Both the position numbers and the translations under genes were made by a program. Of a DNA stretch of 64,000 nucleotides, positions 46,153-55,347 are shown piece after piece. Location of the stretch: the NCBI GenBank assembly GCA_010119145.1, contig JAACSU010000009.1:1-64000 (forward strand). The letters are read 5' to 3'. This stretch comes from Candidatus Gracilibacteria bacterium (GTDB lineage Bacteria > Patescibacteriota > Gracilibacteria > BD1-5 > UBA6164). The stretch's first letter is position 1. Each line of letters begins with the position of its first letter. The notes under the pieces are model-generated. The model saw only the letters and a program-made list of their open reading frames with translations, had not been told where the DNA came from and ran no database searches.

Positions 46153-46425
46153 ATGAAAAAACAAGATTTTATTAAAGCTGTTGCTACTGATGCAGGTCTT
46201 TCACAAGATGCAGTTTCAAAAGTTTTAAGCAGTATGATTGATACTATTACTTCTGAACTTAAAAAAGATAACGAAGTGAATATTACTGGTTTTGGTGCAT
46301 TTAAAGTAGCTCATAGAGCTGCTAGAAGAGGTGTGAATCCAAGAACACAAGAATCTATCCAAATTGGACCTATGAAATCTCCAGTTTTTAGAGCTGGTAA
46401 AACATTTAAAGAGTCTATTAGATAA
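46153..46425 (+). CDS. hup: DNA-binding protein HU
   Basis: 90 residues, canonical length and sequence: KKQDFIKAVATDAGLS, INITGFGAFKV-like core (VNITGFGAFKVAHRAAR) and NPRTQESIQIG in the DNA-binding arm. All six glycines use GGT or GGA and none uses TGA, unlike most neighbours. Abundant nucleoid protein. Own terminator follows. Confidence 0.97.
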   Translation: MKKQDFIKAVATDAGLSQDAVSKVLSSMIDTITSELKKDNEVNITGFGAFKVAHRAARRGVNPRTQESIQIGPMKSPVFRAGKTFKESIR

Positions 46426-46437
46426 GCTCTTTTTATT

Positions 46438-46466
46438 AAAAAAGTACACGAAAGTGTACTTTTTTT
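46438..46466 (+). terminator. Terminator after HU
   Basis: AAAAAAGTACAC, loop GAAA, GTGTACTTTTTT. Strong stem with a GNRA-type loop; its T-run merges with the next promoter's -35 box. Confidence 0.88.
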
Positions 46467-46493
46467 GATTTCTCTGTTCAATTATGTTATACT
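46465..46493 (+). promoter_or_regulatory. Strong promoter of the RsbW-like gene
   Basis: TTGATT at 46465-46470, exactly 17 bases, TATACT at 46488-46493. Start codon 28 bases further. Confidence 0.7.
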
Positions 46494-46520
46494 CGTGTAG
46501 ATAGTATATATCTTCTTGTG

Positions 46521-47063
46521 ATGATGAAAGTTGATTTACATACTCTATGAGATATTGAAATTGATGAAAGTAGATTGTGTGAGTACTGTACTGACGATTC
46601 AATCCATCTTGAAATTAGCTACAATTCAGATTTTAGAAATGCTGTTTTTCTTCGGAAAATAGCCGATTTTATATGTAAGCATTATTGAGTTCATCCAAAG
46701 TGGAGAACGAGAATCGTACTCATCGTTGATGAGCTCAATAACAATGCTATTGAGTACGGTACGTTGAAATGAGGTAGTAATCTATTTGAGTTCCAATTGG
46801 TAAAAAATACATGCTGAAATATAGATATTCGTATAAGTGTTACAGATGCTTGAAACGGATTGCATGCTAAAAATGCTGGTAACATGAAAGAACTTAGAGA
46901 CCAACATAACTCAAAAGATTTTTCAAAACATCACTCTATACGAGGGAGAGGTCTCTTTTTAATTATATCTCGACTGGTAGATAGTCTTGAATTTGAGGAT
47001 GTAGATAAGAAAGGATTAAAAGTAATAGTTACGAAATCTCTTCAGGTACATTCAGACTCTTAA
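46521..47063 (+). CDS. RsbW-like ATP-binding (HATPase) protein
   Basis: 180 residues. GHKL motifs: N-box VLIVDELNNNAIEYG, G1 box SVTDAGNGL and G2 region SIRGRGLFLIISRL. This matches anti-sigma/serine kinase RsbW-SpoIIAB type proteins rather than sensor kinases, since there is no DHp or transmembrane part. Partner sigma or antagonist genes are not adjacent. Its last 35 bases overlap the convergent FtsQ-like gene. ATG 46524 in the same frame is an equally possible start. Confidence 0.8.
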
Positions 47064-48000
47064 GTACTGATTCTCAGTAAATAGTATCAATATTTCACCT
47101 ACAAGAAAACTCTTCTTCTATAGGACATACATATAATTTTTGAGGAATCCGTACATCTATATAGATGTATTTTTTTTCGTTTAAACTTCACGACTCTTTT
47201 TGAAAAATAGAGAGTTGCTCAATTTGTCTCTCAACACTTGCGTTTATATCAAAAAGATACAGGGTTTGATTTTGGTCAGATATTAAAACTTCTTTTTCAG
47301 AAGTGAAATATTGGATAGTATCAATTTCAATTCACAATATATTTTTCTGTAATTCGCTCAAAAGAAGTTTCGTTTTTTGTATTTCTGAAACATTTAAGTT
47401 CTTTCAAAAACTGAGATCTTCTTCTATATTGCTTCCTTGAAGTAATATCATCGGTACATCATAAGTCGCTGTAGTTTCTTTTGTAAGCAGGGAACCATTT
47501 TCTAAAATCAGTGATTCTGTTAATTGAAATACTGGAGGATATGCTTTGAGTGTGATTTCTATACTATTTGGAAGTTTTACATTAAATCCAATGTTTTGAA
47601 TTGAGTTTTGGGATTTTTGTAATCGAGCAGCTATTTCTCATGTATCAAGAAAGAGGATGTTTTTATCTCTAATATATTCTAAACTTGAATACGCTTGGTT
47701 AATATTGATTATATTATCTTGTCTGGTTACTAAAATAGTTTGTACTTTTAAAAGAGGTCATACTAACAGAAACACTACTGCAAAAGCAACGAAAGCTATT
47801 CAAACAAGACTTATAGTTTTAAAATTTTGTTTTTTAAAGGCGTAACTGAGTGATTTCAGATTATTTTTAAATTGTGATTTTTTTCTTTTTTTAAATTTTC
47901 GAGAATCATCATCAGAAAAAACGTTCCGAGTCGTATTAGGAACTATTTTTTTTCTTGTTTGTGTTTTTTTCTTTTTAAGAAAAGGAATGTTTGAAAACAT
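47029..48000 (-). CDS. FtsQ/DivIB-like cell division protein
   Basis: 323 residues. A very basic cytoplasmic N-terminus (KKKKTQTRKK, KKRKKSQFKNN), one transmembrane helix (GIAFVAFAVVFLLVG), then a POTRA-like domain with ILFLDTGEIAARLQ and NVKLPNSIEITLKAYPP (the LPNxIxIxVxExxP pattern). The FtsQ C-terminal segment ends in YIDVRIPQKLYV. A TGA in the last quarter must be read as Gly to reach TAA 47029-47031. Expected to link early and late divisome proteins. Confidence 0.75.
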
Positions 48001-48004
48001 AAAA

Positions 48005-48346
48005 TTATTTTATATCTAAGTTTGAAATAGCTTGCGTAATTCAAAATGATATTTCACCACTTTCGTCATATCGAAATCTAATTTTAGGTACTTTTATAAA
48101 TTGTATTTTTCTTCAAAGCATCCTATGTATTTTGTGGGCATGTTCAGCAAGTTCTTTTGTTATGCCTTCTGTTTTTTTTAAACTACTCACATATACGTCT
48201 AAATATGACAAATCTTGACTCATTTTAACGTCAGTGACTGTTACTATTCAATACTCAATACTCAACTCCTGAGCCTCTTCAATTAGGTAATTGGCAATAA
48301 GTTGTTGAGTAATTGACTCTGCTTTTTGAATTCGTTCTTGTTTCAT
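48005..48346 (-). CDS. rbfA: Ribosome-binding factor A
   Basis: 113 residues. KH-like fold: RIQKAESITQQLIANYL, VTVTDVKMSQDLSYLDVYV (the V..VxxSxDLxxAxVYV motif), HRMLRRKIQFIKVPKIRFRYD (RxxLxxxxxLRxxPxLxFxxD). Assists 30S maturation. Four bases before the ftsQ-like start, so the two are co-transcribed. Confidence 0.88.
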
Positions 48347-48401
48347 ATTAGTTTTATTGATGTAGGTGAAATTTAACTCTATAGTATTGAGCTTTTTTTA
48401 T

Positions 48402-48428
48402 TTGACAAACAAAAAATAAAGATAGAAT
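48402..48428 (+). promoter_or_regulatory. Promoter of rpsU
   Basis: TTGACA at 48402-48407 (perfect -35) and TAGAAT at 48423-48428, spacing 15, or AGAATA with spacing 16. A 40-base leader with a strong Shine-Dalgarno follows. Confidence 0.5.
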
Positions 48429-48453
48429 ACCTGCACTTAATTATTTATTCTTC

Positions 48454-48460
48454 AGGGAGA
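48454..48460 (+). promoter_or_regulatory. Strong Shine-Dalgarno sequence of rpsU
   Basis: AGGGAGA, seven bases before the ATG at 48468. Nearly every other start in the window has only A/T-rich sequence upstream, so this site stands out and fixes the bS21 start. Confidence 0.75.
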
Positions 48461-48467
48461 TAGAACT

Positions 48468-48668
48468 ATGATATACGCAATAAGAAAAGATTCTGAATCA
48501 AACGAAAAACTTGTACTGAGATATAAAAAACTATTCTTTCAATCTAGAATTGTTACAAAACTCAAAAAAGAGCGATACGCTGTTAAGGATCTTAAAAAGC
48601 GAAAACAACGTGAAAAAGCAATTATCACGAATCATTACAGAGATTTGAATTCAAAAGTTTACTTCTAA
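48468..48668 (+). CDS. rpsU: Small ribosomal subunit protein bS21
   Basis: 66 residues with bS21 features: RKDSESNEKLVLRYKKLFF (the E.xxxAlrRFkr pattern) and a very basic C-terminal helix (KDLKKRKQREKA). It has no glycine, so no TGA. bS21 sits near the 16S rRNA 3' end and the mRNA exit. Transcribed alone from a TTGACA promoter and ended by a long hairpin. Confidence 0.85.
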   Translation: MIYAIRKDSESNEKLVLRYKKLFFQSRIVTKLKKERYAVKDLKKRKQREKAIITNHYRDLNSKVYF

Positions 48669-48673
48669 ATTCA

Positions 48674-48728
48674 TTGACATAAAAAAATACTTTCAACTCC
48701 TTGAGCCGAAAGTATTTTTTTATGTCAA
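48674..48728. terminator. Perfect 21-bp inverted repeat after rpsU
   Basis: Arms 48674-48694 and 48708-48728 are perfectly complementary, with a 13-base loop. The 3' arm contains seven T, so it works as a terminator. The stem is far longer than others here and could also protect the short rpsU mRNA from 3' decay. Confidence 0.85.
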
Positions 48729-48796
48729 GAGGTTCTTCTTTACCAGAATGTAAAAGTTATTACAATAAAGTTATATACCTTATTCTATGTACCTTT

Positions 48797-49999
48797 ATGA
48801 GACAAAATAAAAGCGGATTTACGTTTGTAGAACTTATTGTTGTCCTTGTTATTATTGCAATACTATCTACTATAGGTTTTACTGTTTATGAATCCTATCT
48901 CTCAACAGGTAGGGATACTAAAAGAATTATTCAGTTAGATTGACTTCAAAAGAGTCTTACGAGTTACGCGAGTCGATCAAAACTTCCGCTTCCTGAAAAT
49001 AGTTTACAAATTAGTTTCTCAGGAGCTGTATTTATATATCAAGGAGAAATTACGAATGCAATAGCAAAAACCATTTGATTTGATTGAGATGTTGAGGATT
49101 CTCACTTAGGTATTAATCCTATATATAGTCTTTCAAGTAATCGAAAAGACTTTCAAATAATGTCATATCTGGAAGAGGGGCTAACAACTCAGAATTTAAC
49201 TCCAAATTCTTATGCTGCTGTTGGATATGAAAATCTTTATATTAAGACTATTTGAAAACCAGTATGAATTTTACTTGATTCTGATTCAAATTCACCTATT
49301 AATACAATTCCACAATACAGTTCGCTATGAATTTATGATATTATTTCTTGAACTTGAAATATTGATGTAGTATTATCTGATTCAAATTATTTTGAAGCTA
49401 CTTCTGAAAATATTCTCCAATTAATACCAAATCATAGCTGTAAAAGAATTCTTGAAATGTGAAACTCTAGTTGAGATGGGATATATACTATTTCACCAAA
49501 TTGAAGTAGTAAAATTCGAACTTTCTGTGATATGCGTACTGATTGAGGTGGTTGGACACTCTTATTGAATCATGATGTCAATGCTTGAGTATTTCCAGAT
49601 AATGCACAAGCACTGAGTAATGATATATGAAATCCAACTAGTTGAAAATATTCTATCTTAGATCAAACACAGTATTTTAAAAAAGATAACATGTTTACTT
49701 TTTGGATACATTATCCAGAGTTGGGTGATTCTACCTCATGAAACTTTTGGAGCCAGCAATCTAATCCAACAGTAAACCCTTGAACTTCAACTGGTTGAGT
49801 AACTTGATATACTCCAATAAGTATAGATTACTCTTGAAGTTGATGGTGAGGACTTGAATATAATGGTACAAGTACTCTTGCTGATTGAAATGTTAATTCT
49901 ACGGGTTGGTTTTATGCAATTGGAAATAAAACCTTATGGAATTGATGAACTCCAGGACCCACTGCTGCAGTTAAAAAAGTACAATTGTATATTAAATAA
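48797..49999 (+). CDS. Prepilin with fibrinogen-like C-terminal domain, 1 of 4 in tandem
   Basis: 400 residues. MRQNKSG/FTFVELIVVLVIIAILST has a Gly -1/Phe +1 cleavage site and Glu +5. Then a pilin-type segment (KLPLPENSLQISF, GAVFIYQG, NRKDFQIMSYLEE), a linker module (AAVGYENLYIKTIGKPVGIL) and a fibrinogen-related domain starting at CKRILEMGNSSGDGIY with FCDMRTDGGGWTLL. An upstream in-frame-like ATG at 48721 would add a non-pilin leader and lies in the rpsU hairpin; 48797 gives the right prepilin leader. Likely an adhesive minor pilin. Confidence 0.82.
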
Positions 50000-50004
50000 A
50001 ACTT

Positions 50005-51294
50005 ATGAAACATATAAAAAAAGGATTTACACTTGTGGAGCTTATGGTGGTCGTAGTTATTCTCAGCGTGTTAGCTACTGTAGGTTTTATTTCATACGAA
50101 GCGTATTTAGTAGATACGAGAGACAGTAAGAGACTTGCTCAAATAACGGGACTCAGAGATGGTCTACGACTCGCGACGACTAAATGATCACTTCCTATTC
50201 CTGATGATGCTGTTGAAATTCGCAATAATAGTACAACTTTTTTGTATCAATGATATGCTTGAGAAGATGTTTTAAACTCTATTTCATATAGTGATAGTAC
50301 CGTTGATCCTCTCGATGAGACATACTATACTTATATGCTCTCTGATAATAGAAAAGATTTTCAGATTATGTGATTTCTAGAAAAGTATAACCAAGATGTT
50401 ATATCTCTTAACACTCAAAGCGTATTTGCAGCTGTTAATTATTCTCAGAGGTTTCCAAATACAGTGGGGAAGAAACTTTGAATTTTGTTACAACAACAAA
50501 CAAATACTCCACTTCAAGAAATACCTGAATATGCAGGAACTGGATTTATAGACTTACAAAATCCAACTACTAATTTATTTGATGCATATATTACTGATAC
50601 GTATATTATATCTTGAAAAGAGAATGATCTCATTTGAATTATCCCTTATACAACCTGTAAAAAAATAGCTAACAATGGTGGAAGTTATGGAAATGGGATT
50701 TACAATATTAACCCTACGGGACTCAACCCATTTGAAGTATACTGTGATATGGAGATAGATGGTGGATGATGGACTTTAATTTGAAGAAGTCATGAATCTG
50801 CTGCTCCTAACGACTTTTGATGGCTTTCAAAAAGAGGGACTGTGAGAGATAATAACTCAGCATATTCTCTCTGAGTTGATTCTATAGAAACGAACTTCTC
50901 TGAAATAATGATTAGTTCCTACTCAAGTTGAAAAAATATATCCTATGCTGCTAAAACTTCTGTTGATCGAAGTTACTATAAAAATACAGCTAATTATAAA
51001 ACATTTTCACGTTGAGTATGATGTACAGAAGTCTTTCCGGTTACCTCTTGGAGGAGTCCTTGTGACGCAACATGAGTTGATGGAAAAGCAACTGAGCATA
51101 GCGCATTAGTATTTTGGTGATTTTTTAACTATAGTGGATTAGATACCGTAAATGATTCACATTTTTACTTTGATCATTTTGCAAGAAATAGCCCAACCTT
51201 ATTTTACTGACTTTATGCAAATGGATGGAATAAAGAAACATGAGATGGACTAGGAGAATTGTTTTGAAAACAAGGGATGGTATTTGTAAGATAA
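50005..51294 (+). CDS. Prepilin with fibrinogen-like C-terminal domain, 2 of 4
   Basis: 429 residues. HIKKG/FTLVELMVVVVILSVLAT, pilin segment with SLPIPDDAVEI and RKDFQIMGFLEK, linker TVGKKLGILL, then TCKKIANNGG, VYCDMEIDGGGWTLIGRS. The C-terminal end GLGELFGKQGMVFVR is shared with the next two genes (DLAGKPGMIYVR, DLAGKNGMIFVR). Additional Cys pair (GCTEVF, SPCDAT). Five bases after the previous stop. Fibrinogen-like domains commonly bind carbohydrate or protein. Confidence 0.82.
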
Positions 51295-51304
51295 AAAATA
51301 AATT

Positions 51305-52606
51305 ATGTATAGAAATATAAAGGCATTTACATTTGTTGAGCTCATTGTAGTAATTACAATTTTAGCAGTATTAGCGACTATTGGTTTTGCGAGCTATCAA
51401 TGATACATATCTGGGAGTTATGATTCTAATAGAATCGTACAACTTAATGATGTACATGATGGATTGGAGCTACTCACTCTTTCAAGCAAACTCCCATTTC
51501 CTGCTAACGCAGTAAATATCACAATGAGTGGAAGCTCATATACATTGCAGGGAGATGTCGATGAAAAAATGATTCAGGCTATAGATTATAATGGATGAGG
51601 CTTTGATCCTGAGTTTAATATTCCTTTAAGTATTATGTTGGCTGATAATTGAAAAAATTTCCAATTATTAACGTATGTCTCTGACATTCAACTCCTGAGT
51701 AATACTCCTGTTTGAAAAGCTAATGCTGCTGTTGTGGAATATTGAAACCTCTTTCCTAAAACAATTTGAAAACCACTATGAATCAGTGTTGATAAACTTA
51801 CTCAGACACCAGTTCATCGTTCAGATCTACCAGTTAACGATACGTATGATGTGGTAAATGGTCCTTGAGATGTCATTATGTATATATCAGATAAGCAAAA
51901 ATTAGATTCTTCCAAAGATCTTGTAAGTATTCTTAATACAACATCTAGCTGCAAGAGAATTCAAGATTTATGAAATAGTAAAGGGAGTGGAAAATATGTA
52001 TTAGAGCTTACAAATGCACTTAAAAAAGAAGTATACTGTGATATGGATTTTGCTGGTGGAGGTTGGACTTTGGTTTGAAGAAGTCATGTTAATGCCGCAC
52101 CATTAAATTTTGGTTGGATGATTGAATATGGAAGCTTAAATAATGATAATGATAAATATTCACTGTGACCAACGGTTCAGTCTTTGGGTTTTTGAGAAAT
52201 AATGGTTTCTAGTTATATAAATTCTAAGCGTCCAGATAAGGCAGTTGTCATAAGTGTACTTGATGACTATATTCTAAATCCGAGTAATTTTGCATCATCC
52301 AGTATTACTTCAAATTGTAGAGAATTTAGCCAAGATGGCTGAGATTGGAATAGTTCATGTGATTTAGAAGATGATTGACTTAATTATGCACATGCCAACT
52401 GGGGATTCATTTCCTACAGAGATACTGAACCTAAAATATGATTTAGAGATGAGGGTTTTTATTTAAGATACTACTGAAATCCCACAAATTCATCGGATGT
52501 TACTTCTCTTTATTGATTACAAGTTAATGGATTTAAGGGATGAGTGACTAGTTGAGAGTCAATTTGAGATTTAGCAGGGAAACCAGGAATGATTTATGTA
52601 CGATAA
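51305..52606 (+). CDS. Prepilin with fibrinogen-like C-terminal domain, 3 of 4
   Basis: 433 residues. NIKA/FTFVELIVVITILAVLAT (Ala -1), pilin segment KLPFPANAVNI and GKNFQLLTYVSD, linker TIGKPLGISVDK, then SCKRIQDLGNSKGSGKYVLE, VYCDMDFAGGGWTLVGRSH. Ends GDLAGKPGMIYVR. Sequence outside the anchors diverges strongly from the neighbours, as expected for diversified adhesins. Confidence 0.82.
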
Positions 52607-52616
52607 CTATTTTTAT

Positions 52617-53915
52617 ATGAAAAAATGATTTACTTTAGTAGAACTCATAGTCGTTATTACAATAGTCGCAATCCTATCAAGTATTGGATTTGTTGCATAC
52701 ACAGATTATTTACTTTGAGTACGAGATTCAAACAGAATTCAACAAGTAGCAAATCTCTACAACGCTTCAGAGCTCTATACAGCACGAAATCAGTTTCCTC
52801 TCTCACAGTGAACTAAAACGATTGAATATGCTGGAACTATTGCCTGATATCAATGAGATATAAATCAAGATACTCTTGATGTTATTCGATATTCTGATGG
52901 TGGAGTAGATCCCAGGACAAAAGAATTTTTTACATTTTTCACAAGTGTAGATAGAAAGAGTACACAAATTTTAACATTTTTAGAAAATGAAGACTCTCTT
53001 AATGTTTGATTCACTCAAAACACGTATGCACTCTGAGAATGATTGTACCCATACGTATATTGAGCTGAACTAGGTGTCCTAATAGATACGAGTACCAGTA
53101 TTCCCATACATAGAAATCCTAGCTATGCAAGTGCTTCAACTATTGATATAGGAGGAGCATCAAATGATCTTGTTGCAATCCTAACTAATTCAAGGCTTTT
53201 AAAAGGTGGGAGTGATGAATTTTTGTGACTCATACCAAACTCGACATGTAAGTCTCACAAGTTATCTCTACCTTCTGCTGTAAATGGACTCTATATAATA
53301 AACCCTTCTTGAAAGAAAATTATTCAAGTGTATTGTAACATGGAGCTTGATGGTGGTGGATGGACTCTTGTTGGACGTACAAGTGAAGGTGACTCTCTGT
53401 ATCAAGATTTTTGATGGATGGTTGAATGAGGGAGTTTAGATAATGAGGTTATTCCATATTCGCTATGATCAGAATCTAAAAATTTAAATTTTTCTGAAAT
53501 TATGTTAGCTTCTTACACAACAGGAAAAACTATAGATTATGCTTTAAGTGTTGAGATAAGTGATACACTTTATATAAAAGATGCGAGCCAATATGCAAGT
53601 GCTAGTTCTACAGTTCCTGGCAGTTGTAGAGAATTATTTCCTGTAACTACTTGGGCTAGTGCTTGTGATAATGAGGGGACAACAGGCTACTATGTCAGTA
53701 GATGGGGAAATATTGATTACACAGATAGAGAAATTGCTGATTGAGGGAGAGTGAGTGGACATAGATATGAATGATATTATTTTAGATATTATTCATCTGC
53801 TGTGAATTCTTGAATAGATAATGGAAAAAGTTTATATTGATTGAGGTCAGATAAATTTAATAGCTGAGTTGATTGAGATCTAGCTTGAAAAAATGGTATG
53901 ATATTTGTGAGATAG
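52617..53915 (+). CDS. Prepilin with fibrinogen-like C-terminal domain, 4 of 4
   Basis: 432 residues. Leader is only MKKG, with the -1 Gly as TGA (third codon after ATG), then FTLVELIVVITIVAILSS. Pilin segment, linker GAELGVLIDTS, then STCKSHKLSLPSAVNGLYII, VYCNMELDGGGWTLVGRTS and GDLAGKNGMIFVR. In standard code the gene would be broken exactly at the prepilin cleavage site. Followed by a strong terminator, so the four genes form one transcription unit. Confidence 0.82.
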
Positions 53916-53924
53916 AAGAGACTC

Positions 53925-53960
53925 AAAAAAACTCTTCAGCATTGGCTGAAGAGTTTTTTT
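53925..53960. terminator. Bidirectional terminator
   Basis: Perfect 16-bp arms (seven A, CTCTTCAGC and complement) with loop ATTG. It ends the prepilin array and the convergent rpmG transcript. Confidence 0.92.
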
Positions 53961-53980
53961 GTAAGTAGAATCCAAGAAAA

Positions 53981-54163
53981 TTATCCTTTTTTAATTTCTT
54001 TCATTTTTAAAACCTCGTGTTTTCGAGTTTTTGGATTATATTTTCTGAGTTCTGGACCTTTTTTACCAGCTTCAAAATTCTTTTTTTGGATATTCGTAGA
54101 GTGAACCATATTTCCAGTTTCTGTAGAGTAATATGCTACATAAGTTCTTTTTCCTTTTGCCAT
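53981..54163 (-). CDS. rpmG: Large ribosomal subunit protein bL33
   Basis: 60 residues. MAKGKRTYVAYYSTETGN (the xVxLxSTExGxxY pattern), KKGPELRKYNPKTRKHE (LELKKYDPxxRKHV motif). No cysteine knuckles, so the zinc-free form. All five glycines are GGA or GGT. Last gene of the dnaG-rpoD-...-frr strand group. Confidence 0.92.
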   Translation of the reverse strand: MAKGKRTYVAYYSTETGNMVHSTNIQKKNFEAGKKGPELRKYNPKTRKHEVLKMKEIKKG

Positions 54164-54239
54164 TGCAATGATATTAAGATTAAATTTGTTGTAAATCTGC
54201 CCGATTATATAAGAAATTGTGTGAAATACAAATATTTTT

Positions 54240-54785
54240 TTATACTTTCATGATGTCAGATTCTTTCTTTTTTGCGACTTCCTCTACTGTTTTGTTAGCC
54301 TCATCGATGAGTTTTTGTAAATCACGTTCTAGATCTCGAGCGACATCTTCAGAGATTTCTTTATCTGTTTCTTGCCTTTTTATCTTTTTAAGATAATCAC
54401 CTCGTACATTTCGAACGGATACTTTTCCATCTTCCGTAAATTTCTTTACTACTTTTACCATTTCTTTTCGTCTCTCTTCCGTCATTGGAGGTATTCTAAT
54501 AAGCACAGAGTCAGCTTGTGTTTGAGGGTTTAAACCTACTCAGGCATCTGTTATAGCTTTTGCAATCGCGTGAACGATACTCTTATCCCACGGGGCAATC
54601 GAGAGTGTTTGGTTATCTAAAATATTTACAGAGGCTATATTTTTAATTGCTTGTAAACTCCCGTATTGTTCTATCATTATTCATTCTACGAGTGCTGGAT
54701 TCGCTCTTCACATTTGAAGCTTAGAGAATTCACTCTCTAGGTGTGAAAGAGCCTTTTCTAAATCTTTTTTAGCATCTTGGATCAT
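54240..54785 (-). CDS. frr: Ribosome recycling factor
   Basis: 181 residues, standard length. LSHLESEFSKLQMGRANPALV, DNQTLSIAPWDKSIVHAIAKAI, IRIPPMTEERRKEMVKVVKK and VSVRNVRGDYLKKIK are RRF hallmarks. Splits post-termination ribosomes with EF-G. The conserved Gly of QMGRA is TGA. Confidence 0.96.
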
Positions 54786-54837
54786 ATATTTTTGTCTATT
54801 TATATAAAGTATAGCTGCATTATAGCGAATAATGAGC

Positions 54838-55347
54838 TTAAATCAATTTTTCTTTTTTAAGAATTTTAAGAGTAGCTTTTCAGAGAAACTCACTGAGTTT
54901 AGAAATATTTTTATCTCTTATCCAATCTCGAATCTGTGTTGCAGAAATAGGAAGGATACTTCTAGGTATTTCAAAGATATCTATATCAAATGGGAGGAGG
55001 TTTCAAAGTTTTTGTAGTACTAAAACTGCAGAATCATTTTTTTTATCTCAGCAATACACTTCTATATGAGTAGATTCCTTCGGAATGTACTCTAAAATCT
55101 TAGCAATCCACTCTGTATCGCTTTTATAATCTGGAAGATTTTGAATAATTAACCCTCTATTTTCATACTCTGAGTTCATTATTTGTTTTCTGAGTTCAAA
55201 ACTATAGGGATTTTTTTCGTCTAGTGTTTCTGATGAACCAATGAGCACAATCGTTTTTATATTTTGCTCGAGAGATTTTTGAATGAGAAGCTTATGTCAA
55301 ATATGCAATGGTTGAAACCTGCCAATTATCAGTCAGTATTTTTCCAT
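54838..55347 (-). CDS. Nicotinamide-nucleotide adenylyltransferase-like nucleotidyltransferase
   Basis: 169 residues. GLIIGRFQPLHIGHKLLIQ is the (H/T)xGH nucleotidyltransferase signature in the NadM form, and ISATQIRDWI corresponds to the ISxTxIR motif. Likely makes NAD from NMN and ATP. Start ATG overlaps the stop of the upstream pyrophosphatase (TAATG). Several glycines in the active-site loop are TGA. Confidence 0.8.

Noticed and set aside
46225-46602. 125-residue minus-strand frame over HU
   Set aside because: It overlaps the HU gene, its terminator and the next promoter, and has no protein-like motif.
48701-48799. Upstream start for the first fibrinogen-like prepilin
   Set aside because: The ATG codons at 48701 and 48721 lie in the rpsU hairpin and would bury the prepilin signal about 30 residues inside; ATG 48797 gives a normal leader.
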